A stretch of 42,673 bases of DNA, taken from CAZSLC01 sp964607675. Lineage in GTDB: Bacteria > Bacteroidota > Bacteroidia > Bacteroidales > UBA932. This document shows positions 8,755-16,674 of this stretch, in pieces. Made by a program: the position numbers and the translations under genes. The DNA is taken from positions 1 through 42,673 of the forward strand of contig CAZSLC010000017.1 in assembly GCA_964607675.1 (NCBI GenBank), in the 5' to 3' direction. The notes below the pieces were generated by a model. That model worked only from the letters and a program-made list of their open reading frames with translations, ran no database searches and was not told the origin of the DNA. Positions within the stretch are counted from its first letter, which is position 1. Each line of letters opens with the position of its first letter.

Positions 8755-9957
8755 TTACTTTAGGCTATTAATCCACGCTAAAGGGGAGATATTATGCTCT
8801 TTTTTAAAGACTCTATAAAAGGTGCTTTCACTGGCAAATCCTGAAATATAAATGGCATCTTGCAATGAAATTTGAGATTTAGTTTGTTTTAATTGTTCAA
8901 TATATTTTTTAAAATAATCAATTCTATAATTATTTATAAAATCTGAAAATGGACAATGGTACTTATCATTTATCAATTTAGATAAATAAGTTCTGTTGGT
9001 ACCGATAGCTGTCGCTACATCTGAAATTTTTAAGTTGTGCTTAAGATACAGTTTATCTCTTTCAATTACAGTAATCAATTTTTGAGATAAGTCTGACAAA
9101 TATGGTTCTGATTCAGCTTTTAATTCCAATTTGTCCCCTTCGTTAATATCTTTAATAAAATCATACGCTGTAAAAATCTGCTTTGATGAATAATATCCTA
9201 CGAAAAACAACATAATGCCAAATAAAAAAGATGGGATCATAAGTAACGTTATCGAGTTAGAAAACAGTGCAGTACCTAACATCTGGAATAAAAAAGTCAA
9301 AATGGACGTTACGATAAAACAGATTAACAATGCCTTGATTCCTGTCAATTTTTTATTATCATCGTCAGAATAGTAGTTTTCAATTTTATGATTGTAATTA
9401 TTTATTATTGAAACTCCTTTTATTTGTATGTATATGATTAATCCCAAAACTGTAAAAGGGGTAATTCTATGTAATAACACTTGTACTACAAAAGGGATAG
9501 ATTTATCAACCCATACCCCTTTACGATGAAGGACATTCTCAATAAAATAGCTAATTTCACCATCCGTCATGAAACAATACGCAACTAATGATGAGAGTGA
9601 TATCAGCACAGCTGGAATCAATAAATAATATTTTAATGAAGCAGATTTTTTCTTTTCACCGTTTAAATATCCATCCCCTGCTATGGTAGAAATAAAAATA
9701 AAATAAAGAGGGTATACCGACAGTGTACAAAAAAGATATATTGAGTCTAAATATTTATAAATATCATAATCTCTATTGAATAAAACGCTATGTGTAAAAA
9801 AAAGAATTGACGAGACAAAATAAAAGACCATCAACTCTCTTTGATGTAGATATTTGTATCGTTTATCTATTATCAAGAGTAGTAACCAAAATAAACAGAC
9901 GAAGAACGGAAAAGTAGTTATTAAGGCTTTAAACATAGATACATTCTTATTGTCCAT
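8755..9957 (-). CDS. AraC-family regulator with membrane N-terminal domain
   Basis: The 400-residue protein has an N-terminal half of about seven hydrophobic helices (residues 10-260) and a C-terminal AraC/XylS DNA-binding domain (about 295-398). The first HTH reads ISDVATAIGTNRTYLSKLI and the second is in the DAIYISGFASESTFYRVFKKE region. Such membrane-anchored AraC proteins are common in Bacteroidota and are thought to sense signals at the membrane; no ligand can be inferred. A perfect -7 box (TATCTTTG, 9959-9966) ends one base before the ATG, so either the mRNA is leaderless or the true start is the ATG at 9936 (residue 8). Its target may be the lipoprotein gene downstream. Confidence 0.88.
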   Translation of the reverse strand: MDNKNVSMFKALITTFPFFVCLFWLLLLIIDKRYKYLHQRELMVFYFVSSILFFTHSVLFNRDYDIYKYLDSIYLFCTLSVYPLYFIFISTIAGDGYLNGEKKKSASLKYYLLIPAVLISLSSLVAYCFMTDGEISYFIENVLHRKGVWVDKSIPFVVQVLLHRITPFTVLGLIIYIQIKGVSIINNYNHKIENYYSDDDNKKLTGIKALLICFIVTSILTFLFQMLGTALFSNSITLLMIPSFLFGIMLFFVGYYSSKQIFTAYDFIKDINEGDKLELKAESEPYLSDLSQKLITVIERDKLYLKHNLKISDVATAIGTNRTYLSKLINDKYHCPFSDFINNYRIDYFKKYIEQLKQTKSQISLQDAIYISGFASESTFYRVFKKEHNISPLAWINSLK

Positions 9958-9958
9958 A

Positions 9959-9966
9959 CAAAGATA
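9959..9966 (-). promoter_or_regulatory. -7 box of the AraC regulator gene
   Basis: TATCTTTG on the minus strand matches TAnnTTTG exactly. It lies one base upstream of the annotated ATG (9955-9957), which raises the question of a leaderless mRNA or a later start. No TTTG is visible at the -33 position. Confidence 0.45.
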
Positions 9967-9998
9967 GTCAATAAGAATGGTATTTTATATTATAGAAT

Positions 9999-10029
9999 TT
10001 TGAATAATTAGAAAAGAATTTTATATTTG
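9999..10029 (+). promoter_or_regulatory. tRNA-His promoter, Bacteroidota type
   Basis: A -33 TTTG (9999-10002) and a -7 TATATTTG (10022-10029) are separated by exactly 19 nt, a full consensus match. Transcription should start about 10034-10036, roughly 25 nt before the mature tRNA 5' end. Confidence 0.82.
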
Positions 10030-10060
10030 CACTCCATTTTAGACCGATAAGATGGTACAT

Positions 10061-10135
10061 GGTGGACGTAGCTCAGTTGGTTAGAGCACTAGTTTGTGGC
10101 ACTAGGGGTCGTGGGTTCGAATCCCATCTTCCACC
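10061..10135 (+). tRNA. tRNA-His (anticodon GTG)
   Basis: A full cloverleaf can be drawn: G-1 at 10061 pairing with C73 at 10135 as in bacterial tRNA-His, D stem GCTC/GAGC, anticodon stem CTAGT/ACTAG with anticodon GTG at 10096-10098, variable GGGTC, and T arm GTGGG-TTCGAAT-CCCAT. The 3' CCA is not encoded (CTTCTTTT follows). One oddity: acceptor strands GTGGACG (10062-10068) and CTTCCAC (10128-10134) leave a C6-U67 mismatch. A short T-run at 10141-10145 may help termination. Confidence 0.96.
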
Positions 10136-10143
10136 CTTCTTTT

Positions 10144-11136
10144 TTATCTTGTAGAGGCTATTAGTTCCCTTATCTCTTGTTTAGCTGATTTCCAACGTGG
10201 TATATCTATTTTAGGACCTATTACTTCCACTACTTTTGCTGCAATAATAGAGCCTATCTCTCCGCAAGTTTTCAATGGAAGATCTAATGAATGGGCATAA
10301 AGGAAACCAGCGGCGTATGTGTCTCCAGCACCTGTAGCGTCAATAGTGTTTGCTGGCCAAGCCTCTATATAGTGATACTCGTCACCACTTTTTACCATTG
10401 ACCCATCTTTTCCAATTTTTACAACAGCTATCTTACTACTTTTGGCAATTATATCAAGTGCCTCTCTTGGTTTTTGTTTTGTGAATGACTCAGCCTCCAT
10501 TTCATTTGCAAATACTATATCGACATAATTTTCCACAATATCATGCAAAAAGGCATCATTTGATTCAACAACATTATATGAAGCCATATCAAGAGAAATA
10601 ATTGCCCCAGCCTCTTTTGCCAACTCTACTGCCCTCCTAAGAAGGTTTTGATTTTGCACCAAATACCCCTCAATATGAAAATAATCATACCCTTCAAAGT
10701 ACTCTGGTTTTAGGTCATTGGGACTCATTTCAAGTGCTGCTCCAAGATATACTGCAAACGTTCTCTCTGCGTTTGGTGCAGTTATAAATACCATGGCCCT
10801 TCCTGAAGAAGCATTTCCCTTAAAAAGGACAGATTTAATCCCATTTCTCTCTTGGTCCGATTTATATAATGCCCCTAACTCGTCATCCCCTACTTTCCCT
10901 ATAAACGCAGAGGGCATTCCAAAGACTGCAGTACCAGTTATTGTGTTTGCAGCGGATCCACCTGCAACATATTCAACCCCAAGTTGTTTCAAATTGTGCC
11001 AGATCTTGTCACCAGTTGATTGGTCAACATGCTGCATACTTCCTTGAGGGAGATGATATTGTTTCAATAATTCTGCATCTGGAAGAACTGCCAATATATC
11101 GGTTAAGGCATTCCCTATTCCTAAAATTGATTTCAT
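10144..11136 (-). CDS. PfkB-family carbohydrate/nucleoside kinase
   Basis: This 330-residue ribokinase-fold kinase has the first PfkB signature around GGSAANTI (about residue 58) and the second signature DATGAGDTYAAGF, with catalytic Asp272. The overall pattern resembles the adenosine kinase-like PfkB group that is widespread in Bacteroidota, but the substrate (adenosine, a sugar or another alcohol) cannot be settled from sequence. It is a single gene convergent with tRNA-His and divergent from the flippase-like gene. A TATCTTTG -7 box sits at 11160-11167, 23 nt upstream of the ATG. Confidence 0.88.
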   Translation of the reverse strand: MKSILGIGNALTDILAVLPDAELLKQYHLPQGSMQHVDQSTGDKIWHNLKQLGVEYVAGGSAANTITGTAVFGMPSAFIGKVGDDELGALYKSDQERNGIKSVLFKGNASSGRAMVFITAPNAERTFAVYLGAALEMSPNDLKPEYFEGYDYFHIEGYLVQNQNLLRRAVELAKEAGAIISLDMASYNVVESNDAFLHDIVENYVDIVFANEMEAESFTKQKPREALDIIAKSSKIAVVKIGKDGSMVKSGDEYHYIEAWPANTIDATGAGDTYAAGFLYAHSLDLPLKTCGEIGSIIAAKVVEVIGPKIDIPRWKSAKQEIRELIASTR

Positions 11137-11159
11137 ATGAGTGCTTTGAAAATAATTTT

Positions 11160-11197
11160 CAAAGATAGAGATTATTGTTCTATTTTTTGTAGGTTTG
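11160..11197. promoter_or_regulatory. Divergent -7 boxes for the PfkB kinase and flippase-like genes
   Basis: TATCTTTG on the minus strand (11160-11167) faces the PfkB kinase gene. TAGGTTTG on the plus strand (11190-11197) ends 4 nt before the ATG at 11202 and would make a leaderless mRNA. Both match TAnnTTTG; neither has a clear -33 TTTG. Confidence 0.5.
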
Positions 11198-11201
11198 TGC
11201 C

Positions 11202-12212
11202 ATGAAAAAGAACATTACCAAATGGTGGAAGTGGCTACTGATGCTTGCAATATCTCTCTTCCTTCTTTATTTTGCATTCAAGGGGGTTAAGTGGGAAGAT
11301 TTTGTGAGTGGCATTAAAGGTTGCAACTTTTGGTGGATTGGTCTCTCAATGGTGGCAAGTATTCTTGCATTTTACTTTAGAGCACTAAGATGGAGACTTG
11401 TCATGCTTCCCCTCAACAATACAATAACTCGCAGAGAGGCTTATGATGGTGTTACCGTCGCTTATCTAACCAATTTTGCCCTGCCAAGAGCTGGAGAACT
11501 TGCACGATGTGGTGTTGTTGCTGCCACCAAAAAGGCCTCTTTTGAATCTGTTCTTGGGAGTGTTGTTCTCGAAAGAAGTTTCGACATGTTAACCTATATT
11601 GTTATCCTTTTTTCAGTGATTGTCTTTAGATGGACTCAATTTGGAGGATTTTTTTCAGAGCAAGTATGGAAACCCATTGCAGGTTCATTGCAATTTAATA
11701 TTATATGGCTGATACTTGGGATAATAGCTATTGTCACTATCACTATTGTTCTTCTATATAAATATAGGGAAACTCTCAAACGAAGGAAGTTCTTTCAGAA
11801 ATTATTTAAAATCTTCAAAGGACTTTGTGATGGATTAGTATCAGGATTTAAGATGAAATATAAATGGAATTTCTTCATCTACACTATATTACTTTGGGGT
11901 TGTTACTGGCTGATGAGTCTATTTACTATATACGCTTTTCCAGAAGTTGGCAATTTAAACGGTGTTGATGCCCTATTCTTAATGGTTGTTGGCGGTTTGG
12001 GATGGATAGTCCCCGTTCAAGGAGGAATTGGTGCATACCATTTTATCCTCTCATTGGCTCTCGCTTCTCTATATGGAATACCTCAGACCAATGGTGTTAT
12101 ATTTGCGACGATTTCTCACGAAAGTCAAGCAGTAACGATGATAGTGTGTGGAACAATCTCCCTAATCTCAATATATCTTTCTAAAAAAGTTGTTTCTAAG
12201 CGACAAAACTAA
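11202..12212 (+). CDS. Flippase-like integral membrane protein (LPG synthase TM / UPF0104 family)
   Basis: This 336-residue protein has about seven to eight membrane helices. The conserved motifs of the family are visible: FYFRALRWRLV near residue 65, a segment with NFALPRAGELARCGVV near residue 97, the ERSFDM motif near residue 130, and GWIVPVQGGIGAYHF near residue 268. It matches the lysylphosphatidylglycerol synthase transmembrane region without the synthase domain. Members are proposed to move lipids or lipid-linked precursors across the inner membrane; no substrate is evident. A small outer-membrane protein gene follows 26 nt downstream and may be co-transcribed. Confidence 0.85.
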   Translation: MKKNITKWWKWLLMLAISLFLLYFAFKGVKWEDFVSGIKGCNFWWIGLSMVASILAFYFRALRWRLVMLPLNNTITRREAYDGVTVAYLTNFALPRAGELARCGVVAATKKASFESVLGSVVLERSFDMLTYIVILFSVIVFRWTQFGGFFSEQVWKPIAGSLQFNIIWLILGIIAIVTITIVLLYKYRETLKRRKFFQKLFKIFKGLCDGLVSGFKMKYKWNFFIYTILLWGCYWLMSLFTIYAFPEVGNLNGVDALFLMVVGGLGWIVPVQGGIGAYHFILSLALASLYGIPQTNGVIFATISHESQAVTMIVCGTISLISIYLSKKVVSKRQN

Positions 12213-12238
12213 TTATCTTTACTCCAAAATATAATGTT

Positions 12239-12856
12239 ATGCGTAAACTATTACTTTCAATTTTGATTATTTTCATTTCAAGTACGTTTGGCTATTCTAA
12301 AAACAATAAGACTCGTGACTTCGAATATTTTCCAAGAAATGAAATATATGTACAATATGGAACTCCCACCATATTAGAACTTGTAACAACAATTAATCAA
12401 AAAGACAGAGGGACCACTTCCAATCAAAAATTTTCTGGAGTTGGGGCTGCTGGATACAATTTTTCTATTTCAGACAAATTCGCTGTTGGTATCTATGGTG
12501 GAGTAAGTTACACCAGCGCAGACATTGCTCCATCTATTGGAGGAGTGTCAACTTCCACACCACTATTCAAATCTTCAGTAATGAGTTATGTAGGTATGCT
12601 CTCTGCTAGTTGGACATACTTTAATCAAAATGCTATGACCCTCAGCTCTTCTTTATATCTTGGTGTTAATTATAGAGACGAGACCATCTCATTAATATCA
12701 TCTGATTACAAAGCCCCCATACAGGAAGATTTATTCAGATTTGCTTACCACATCACCGCCATCAAATTTAGATATGGAGAGGCTATCGGTGGTTTTGCGG
12801 AATTAGGATTCGGCTACAGAGGGATAGTAAATGTAGGTCTCTCTATTTTACTTTAG
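12239..12856 (+). CDS. Small secreted protein, probable outer-membrane beta-barrel
   Basis: This 205-residue protein has a signal peptide (about residues 1-20). The mature part shows alternating amphipathic strands rich in Gly, Ser, Thr and Tyr, for example SDKFAVGIYGGVSYTSA and TLSSSLYLGVNYRDE, and ends in a strand close to the C-terminus (GIVNVGLSILL). This suggests an 8-stranded outer-membrane barrel. I do not recognise a specific family. It follows the flippase-like gene by 26 nt; a weak separate promoter (TTG at 12190, TATCTTTA at 12214-12221) is possible. Its last 14 nt overlap the tail of the convergent peptidase C26 gene. Confidence 0.65.
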   Translation: MRKLLLSILIIFISSTFGYSKNNKTRDFEYFPRNEIYVQYGTPTILELVTTINQKDRGTTSNQKFSGVGAAGYNFSISDKFAVGIYGGVSYTSADIAPSIGGVSTSTPLFKSSVMSYVGMLSASWTYFNQNAMTLSSSLYLGVNYRDETISLISSDYKAPIQEDLFRFAYHITAIKFRYGEAIGGFAELGFGYRGIVNVGLSILL

Positions 12857-13619
12857 CCTCAGCCTTATTTATCAGCCAGCGAAAAATCCCAATAAATGGA
12901 GTATCATCCGATGATGATACAAAAATTTCAGGGTGAAATTGTACTCCGCAAATATTGTCAGAGCCGATCTTCTCCATAGCCTCTACAATACCATCCTTCG
13001 AATAAGCTGTTACAACAAAACCAGGAGCCACATCTTTTACAGATTGGTGATGAAATGAGTTGACTACCAACTTGTCGCTCTTCACCTGATTATAAAGAAG
13101 AGACTTTTTGTCTATTGTAATTGAGTGCGATCCATAAGAGCCAGGTGATTTTTGGCGATGTAGTACATATGTTCCCTTTACCTGTGAGGGGATATCTTGG
13201 TAGAGAGTCCCTCCAAATGCAACATTGATTAGCTGATGTCCTCTGCATACTCCAAGAATAGGGAGCCCTTTTTTTGCTGCCATTTTGATCAATAAAATAT
13301 CAAAAGCATCTCTTTCAGGCACCACTGAACCCAATTTTTGATGAGGCTCCTCTCCAAACCATTTAAGTGGGTCAACATCCTCTCCACCAGTCATTACTAT
13401 ACCATCAACCGTCTCCAAGACTCTATTCAACTGAAGAGAATCGCTGGTCATAGGGATTACTAATGGGACACCCCCTGCCTTTTTAATTGCATTTATATAA
13501 GTGAGTAGAGCAGCTGCCATACCCTTTTCAGCTGTCGATGAGACCCCTATGATGGGTTGAGCAAATAATCCTAAATTAATTAGTAACAGTGCTAAAATAG
13601 ATGTAAATAGTTTTTTCAT
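12843..13619 (-). CDS. Secreted gamma-glutamyl hydrolase-like protein (peptidase C26)
   Basis: This 258-residue class I glutamine-amidotransferase-fold hydrolase is related to gamma-glutamyl-GABA hydrolase (PuuD). The nucleophile Cys125 lies in GVCRGHQLINVAFGG and the catalytic His and Glu in VQFHPEI near the C-terminus. Unlike cytoplasmic PuuD it has a signal peptide (about residues 1-20, ending LGLFAQ), so it should work in the periplasm. It is encoded 11 nt downstream of a secreted serine hydrolase and probably shares its promoter. The natural substrate may be a gamma-glutamyl compound; a peptidoglycan-derived peptide is possible but unproven. Its 3' end overlaps the convergent outer-membrane protein gene by 14 nt. 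Confidence 0.85.
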   Translation of the reverse strand: MKKLFTSILALLLINLGLFAQPIIGVSSTAEKGMAAALLTYINAIKKAGGVPLVIPMTSDSLQLNRVLETVDGIVMTGGEDVDPLKWFGEEPHQKLGSVVPERDAFDILLIKMAAKKGLPILGVCRGHQLINVAFGGTLYQDIPSQVKGTYVLHRQKSPGSYGSHSITIDKKSLLYNQVKSDKLVVNSFHHQSVKDVAPGFVVTAYSKDGIVEAMEKIGSDNICGVQFHPEIFVSSSDDTPFIGIFRWLINKAEAKVK

Positions 13620-13630
13620 CTTTTAAAAAT

Positions 13631-15172
13631 TTATCTTTTATTAATCCATGGTCCGAAATTTTCATCGTACCCAAAATCTATTGTAAATGAGAGTGCTTTA
13701 TTGCCTCTTTTATTAAGTTCAAATGTAATAGGAAAAGCATGCCCATCTGATCTAAATGAATATTCATTGCCCGACACATGGGTCAACTTATGTTTCCAAT
13801 TGTATTTTCCTATTGTAATATATAATTCTTCATTTTCAAGGGTCACTTTTGCATCTGCGAATGGAGCCTCTTTAGTATATTTTCCAACCAATACTTTCGA
13901 TTTAGGAGGGTCAACAAAGATTTTATTTGACTCTTTTGCCTCTTTTTTCATATATGCCTCTCTTTCATCTTTCCACCACGCATCCAAATAGTCTGCACTC
14001 CAATCCTTCATCTCTCCACAAGATTGATCTCCCATAAAAAGATCTATTGTCCTGCGCATTATTGAATATCTTGGATCGGAAGGGGCCTCGCTATTGCACA
14101 AGATTACCATCCCAAGGTTGAGCTCAGGGACAAAGGCACAAATGGCTGTAAATCCCCAAGTTGTACCCGTGTGAAAATAGAGTTTATATCTATTATTTTG
14201 TTCTTTAAACCAGCAATGAGCATAAAGTCTGATATACGAAGAGTCTTGAGAAACTATGGTTTGTCCTCTATGCAGAAAATTCATCTGTCTCTGAGAAATC
14301 ACCTGTTGATCTCCAACTTTTCCATTGTCAAGGTGAAATTGTGCCCATTTTGACATATCCACCACGTTAGAAGAGATGCTTCCTGCTGGACCAACTACTG
14401 TCAACCAATGCAATGCCCTCTCCTCTCCATGAATTGGAGCCACATACATTGAATCTTTCACATACCAAAAATCATGAGCTACAGATGCTCTGTTGCCTGC
14501 AGCGAGGTAGCCCTCTTCATTGATATAAGTATTGGTCATTCCTAACGGATCGAGGATTCTCGTCTGAATGTTCTCTTCCCAACTTTTGCCAGTCACTTTC
14601 TCTATCACTTTAGAAGCAATAATAAAAGTAATATTGTTGTACGCATATACATTTCTAAAACTATATTCTGGTTTAATCAACTTCATCATTTGGTAAATAT
14701 CCTCCCTATCATAGCCAAGATTTGGGATATATGTCCCTGCCTGTCCCCTAATGCCTGTTTTATGTGTCATTAGATCTTTAACAAGCATATTATTCTCCAC
14801 CCAATCATCATATAAATCAAAATCAGGAAGTATATTTTTCACTGTATCATCCCAAGAGACTAAACCTTCATCCACTACCGAAGCCATAACAGCTGCTGTA
14901 AATGATTTAGAAATGGAACCAATATGATATATAGTATTCTCATCTACAGGGTTATCACCTCCCTTTTCACTCACCCCATACCCTTTTGTAAGGAGAAGCT
15001 TTCCGTCTTTGATAATTGAAAAAGAGACACCTGGTATTTGCCACTCTTTTACAACTTTTTGCGCATATTCATCAGCTGATTTTACAATATTTGAGTAGTC
15101 TGGTTCATTTTGAGCAAACGACAAGACATAAACAAATAAAAAGGATAGTAGAGATATTGATAATTTTTTCAT
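13631..15172 (-). CDS. Secreted serine hydrolase, class C beta-lactamase/PBP fold
   Basis: This 513-residue protein has a signal peptide (about 1-20, ending SFAQ), a beta-lactamase-type domain (about 35-380) and a C-terminal beta domain (about 420-513) that resembles DUF3471. The active Ser86 and Lys89 are in GSISKSF, the tyrosine motif is in AYNN near residue 182, and the third motif is HTGTTWG near residue 335. Family members act as D-aminopeptidases, esterases or peptidoglycan hydrolases; true beta-lactamase activity is not implied. It is the first gene of a pair with the secreted C26 hydrolase, driven from a -7 box at 15204-15211. Confidence 0.87.
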   Translation of the reverse strand: MKKLSISLLSFLFVYVLSFAQNEPDYSNIVKSADEYAQKVVKEWQIPGVSFSIIKDGKLLLTKGYGVSEKGGDNPVDENTIYHIGSISKSFTAAVMASVVDEGLVSWDDTVKNILPDFDLYDDWVENNMLVKDLMTHKTGIRGQAGTYIPNLGYDREDIYQMMKLIKPEYSFRNVYAYNNITFIIASKVIEKVTGKSWEENIQTRILDPLGMTNTYINEEGYLAAGNRASVAHDFWYVKDSMYVAPIHGEERALHWLTVVGPAGSISSNVVDMSKWAQFHLDNGKVGDQQVISQRQMNFLHRGQTIVSQDSSYIRLYAHCWFKEQNNRYKLYFHTGTTWGFTAICAFVPELNLGMVILCNSEAPSDPRYSIMRRTIDLFMGDQSCGEMKDWSADYLDAWWKDEREAYMKKEAKESNKIFVDPPKSKVLVGKYTKEAPFADAKVTLENEELYITIGKYNWKHKLTHVSGNEYSFRSDGHAFPITFELNKRGNKALSFTIDFGYDENFGPWINKR

Positions 15173-15203
15173 TTGTGTGTGTAGTTAATAATTGAGTCTA
15201 TAA

Positions 15204-15234
15204 CAAAGATAAGGAGAATTTTTAACTACTTTTG
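15204..15234. promoter_or_regulatory. Overlapping divergent promoters for the serine hydrolase and radA
   Basis: TATCTTTG on the minus strand (15204-15211) and TACTTTTG on the plus strand (15227-15234) both match TAnnTTTG and lie 15 nt apart. Each box occupies the place where the -33 contact of the opposite promoter would be. The plus box ends 18 nt before the radA ATG; the minus box ends 31 nt before the hydrolase ATG. Confidence 0.55.
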
Positions 15235-15252
15235 TGGAAAGATAGAAAAGTT

Positions 15253-16674
15253 ATGGCAAAAATTAAAAAAGGATGGTTTTGCTCAAACTGTGGGAATGAA
15301 AGCTCAAAGTGGCTCGGTAGATGCCCCTCTTGTGGTGAATGGAATACTATTGTGGAAGAAGTTGTAACTACTGACAATTCCACCCCAAAAAACAGTTCGA
15401 GAAACAGATCGTTACTCAATATTCAAAACCCCGTACCGATGCCACTCAATGAAATATCTATCTCCCAAGAGAGCCGCATCAAGATTGGAAATGAGGAAGT
15501 AGAAAGGATACTTGGTGGAGGAGTTGTAGAGGGGTCAATGATACTAATAGGAGGTGAACCAGGTATAGGAAAATCTACATTATCCCTCCAAATCCCACTA
15601 AACTGCAAAAACCTTCGCACCTTATATGTCTCTGGAGAAGAGTCCCCAAGGCAAATTAAACTTCGTGCCCAGAGGTTGATGAGTGGAATAAAGGGGCAAC
15701 CACAAGGAGAAGAACAATTTGGAAACTGCCTCATCTTGTGTGAAACTATACTTGAAAACATCCTCCAAAGATGCAAAGACATTGCCCCTCAACTTTTAAT
15801 AATAGACTCAATACAAACAATTTACAGCGACATTCTCGATTCCTCTCCAGGATCTGTATCCCAGGTTAAGGAGTGTGCAGCTACGCTTTTAAGATACGCC
15901 AAAGAGAGCAACACTCCAGTTATTCTGGTTGGGCATATCACCAAAGATGGATCTATAGCAGGACCAAAGGTTTTAGAACACATAGTAGATGTGGTGCTCC
16001 AATTTGAAGGGGACACAAAGCACTCATATAGAATTCTTCGAAGCATTAAAAACAGATATGGATCCACTGCAGAATTGGCCATTTTCGAAATGACTGGTTG
16101 CGGACTCAAAGAGGTGAGCAATCCATCAGAGATCCTAACCCCTATGCATCAAGACAATCTTAGTGGTATAGCAGTGGCTGCAACAATGGATGGCACACGC
16201 CCTTTCTTGATTGAGTCACAAGCACTAGTCTCCACGGCAGCATATGGAATGCCTCAACGCTCTGCAACTGGCTTTGATGGTAAAAGGATGAACATGCTCC
16301 TTGCTGTACTTGAAAAGAGAGCTGGATTCAAACTTGCCGCCAAAGATGTATTCCTCAATATTTCTGGTGGGATAAAAGTATCTGATCCCGCCTGTGATTT
16401 AGCCATTGTCTCTGCCATTTTATCTTCCAATTTCGACCTCCCTATCTCACCTCGCACCTGCTTTGCAGCAGAAATTGGATTAAGTGGTGAGATTCGGCCA
16501 GTTGGGCAAATAGATAGACGGATATCCGAAGCACAGAGACTTGGTTACGAAACTATATATATTTCATCTTTTAACTTATACGATAAGTTGGATGCAATCA
16601 AAAAGGGTACTATCAAAGTTATTGAAGTACCCGATATATCTGTATTATGTAAGAAGCTTTTTGCTAACCAATAA
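15253..16674 (+). CDS. radA: DNA repair protein RadA
   Basis: This 473-residue cytoplasmic ATPase helps branch migration and processing of recombination intermediates. It has an N-terminal C4 zinc finger (Cys10, 13, 24, 27), a RecA-like core with Walker A GEPGIGKST (Lys107), the RadA-specific motif at 266-270 and a C-terminal Lon-like domain. The RadA motif is KNRYG instead of the usual KNRFG. An in-frame TTG at 15232 lengthens the frame, but it lies inside the -7 box and RadA proteins typically start MAK; I chose the ATG at 15253. The 3' end overlaps the convergent STAS gene by 11 nt. Confidence 0.96.
   Translation: MAKIKKGWFCSNCGNESSKWLGRCPSCGEWNTIVEEVVTTDNSTPKNSSRNRSLLNIQNPVPMPLNEISISQESRIKIGNEEVERILGGGVVEGSMILIGGEPGIGKSTLSLQIPLNCKNLRTLYVSGEESPRQIKLRAQRLMSGIKGQPQGEEQFGNCLILCETILENILQRCKDIAPQLLIIDSIQTIYSDILDSSPGSVSQVKECAATLLRYAKESNTPVILVGHITKDGSIAGPKVLEHIVDVVLQFEGDTKHSYRILRSIKNRYGSTAELAIFEMTGCGLKEVSNPSEILTPMHQDNLSGIAVAATMDGTRPFLIESQALVSTAAYGMPQRSATGFDGKRMNMLLAVLEKRAGFKLAAKDVFLNISGGIKVSDPACDLAIVSAILSSNFDLPISPRTCFAAEIGLSGEIRPVGQIDRRISEAQRLGYETIYISSFNLYDKLDAIKKGTIKVIEVPDISVLCKKLFANQ

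Noticed and set aside
13631..15172. Antibiotic-resistance beta-lactamase
   Set aside because: The class C fold with HTG motif and extra C-terminal domain is typical of housekeeping serine hydrolases; nothing here indicates resistance.
15232..15252. TTG start that lengthens RadA by seven codons
   Set aside because: The TTG is part of the TACTTTTG promoter box, and the protein from 15253 has the usual MAK start before the zinc finger.
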